In this document: one piece after another, positions 5,498-5,553 of the stretch
How the letters are laid out: every line of letters begins with the position of its first letter
How positions within the stretch are numbered: the stretch's first letter is position 1
NCBI GenBank assembly: GCA_020630455.1
Contig: JAHDBK010000280.1
Span: 1-5,553 of the forward strand
Origin: Saprospiraceae bacterium
Lineage (GTDB): Bacteria; Bacteroidota; Bacteroidia; Chitinophagales; Saprospiraceae
Length of the DNA stretch: 5,553 nt
Reading direction: 5' to 3'
Notes under the pieces: generated by a model
What the model was told of the DNA's origin: nothing
Databases searched by the model: none
What the model saw: the letters and a program-made list of their open reading frames with translations, nothing else
Translations under genes and position numbers: made by a program

Positions 5498-5553
5498 AGG
5501 TCCTTGTCGGACTGAGACTTCGTCCCACCATTACCACCCTTAGCGCAAAAACA
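5498..5553. repeat. GC-richer inverted and mirror repeats at the right edge
   Basis: The edge of the window changes to a more GC-rich composition. GTCC (5500-5503) pairs with GGAC (5509-5512) around 5 bases, and the same GGAC can also pair with GTCC at 5522-5525. On the minus strand GGGAC/GTCTC forms a 5-bp hairpin with loop GAA (5514-5526). A 16-base mirror repeat CCCACCATTACCACCC follows (5524-5539). No gene is seen. It may be chromosomal flank, a dispersed REP-like repeat, or the attachment region; the sequence stops before this can be decided. Confidence 0.4.

Noticed and set aside
5498..5530. Segment ending in GTCCCACCA considered as a tRNA 3' end
   Set aside because: No T-arm with GTTCGA-type loop, anticodon stem or matching acceptor strand can be laid out on either strand.

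Overview
The window is strongly AT-rich, and its genes lack recognisable Shine-Dalgarno sequences. It carries a Bacteroidota-style tyrosine integrase with an ARM-type N-terminus, and a perfect TAnnTTTG promoter box lies upstream of that integrase. Together these point to a member of the Bacteroidota, probably of the Flavobacteriia/Cytophagia type. No species can be named from the sequence alone. The content looks like one end of a small integrative element plus its cargo.

Right part (about 2200-5553). A leftward operon encodes a tyrosine recombinase (4089-5339), a small excisionase-like helix-turn-helix protein (3800-4072) and a 495-residue protein (2302-3789). The intergenic gaps are only 16 and 10 bases. 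The 495-residue protein carries motifs resembling the palm of family A polymerases: an Asp in a DLASCFP motif, a K-rich helix ending in LFGQ, a REES motif and a terminal HDAI. Upstream of the integrase are a perfect Bacteroidota -7 box, a 12-bp dyad in the promoter spacer (possible operator), short CTAGGG direct repeats, and a more GC-rich, repeat-laden stretch at the window edge that may be an attachment site or chromosomal flank. Just past the 3' end of the polymerase-like gene are a pair of 13-bp direct repeats and three dyads, which could be a replication, nicking or regulatory site.

Middle part (1248-2014). This is a divergent intergenic region. Its rightward side holds a compact RNA-like fold: a long interrupted hairpin containing a tandem G-A/G-A internal loop, followed by a strong intrinsic terminator. 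It is followed at once by a 53-residue two-helix membrane peptide and a 101-residue protein of unknown function. This looks like either a free-standing small RNA or a structured leader/attenuator controlling the two small genes.

Left part (1-1247). A leftward pair encodes a RES-domain protein (a NAD+-consuming toxin fold) and, 30 bases downstream, an 82-residue protein of unknown function. A plausible terminator follows. The RES gene has no recognisable Xre/MbcA/ParS-type antitoxin beside it, so the small neighbour is the obvious but unproven candidate partner.

Overall reading (inference): an integrase-excisionase-polymerase mobility/replication module with two cargo units, a RES toxin-like operon and an RNA-led small-protein operon. 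This layout would suit a stability or defence function. The two least explained parts are the structured RNA with its membrane peptide and the polymerase-like protein.
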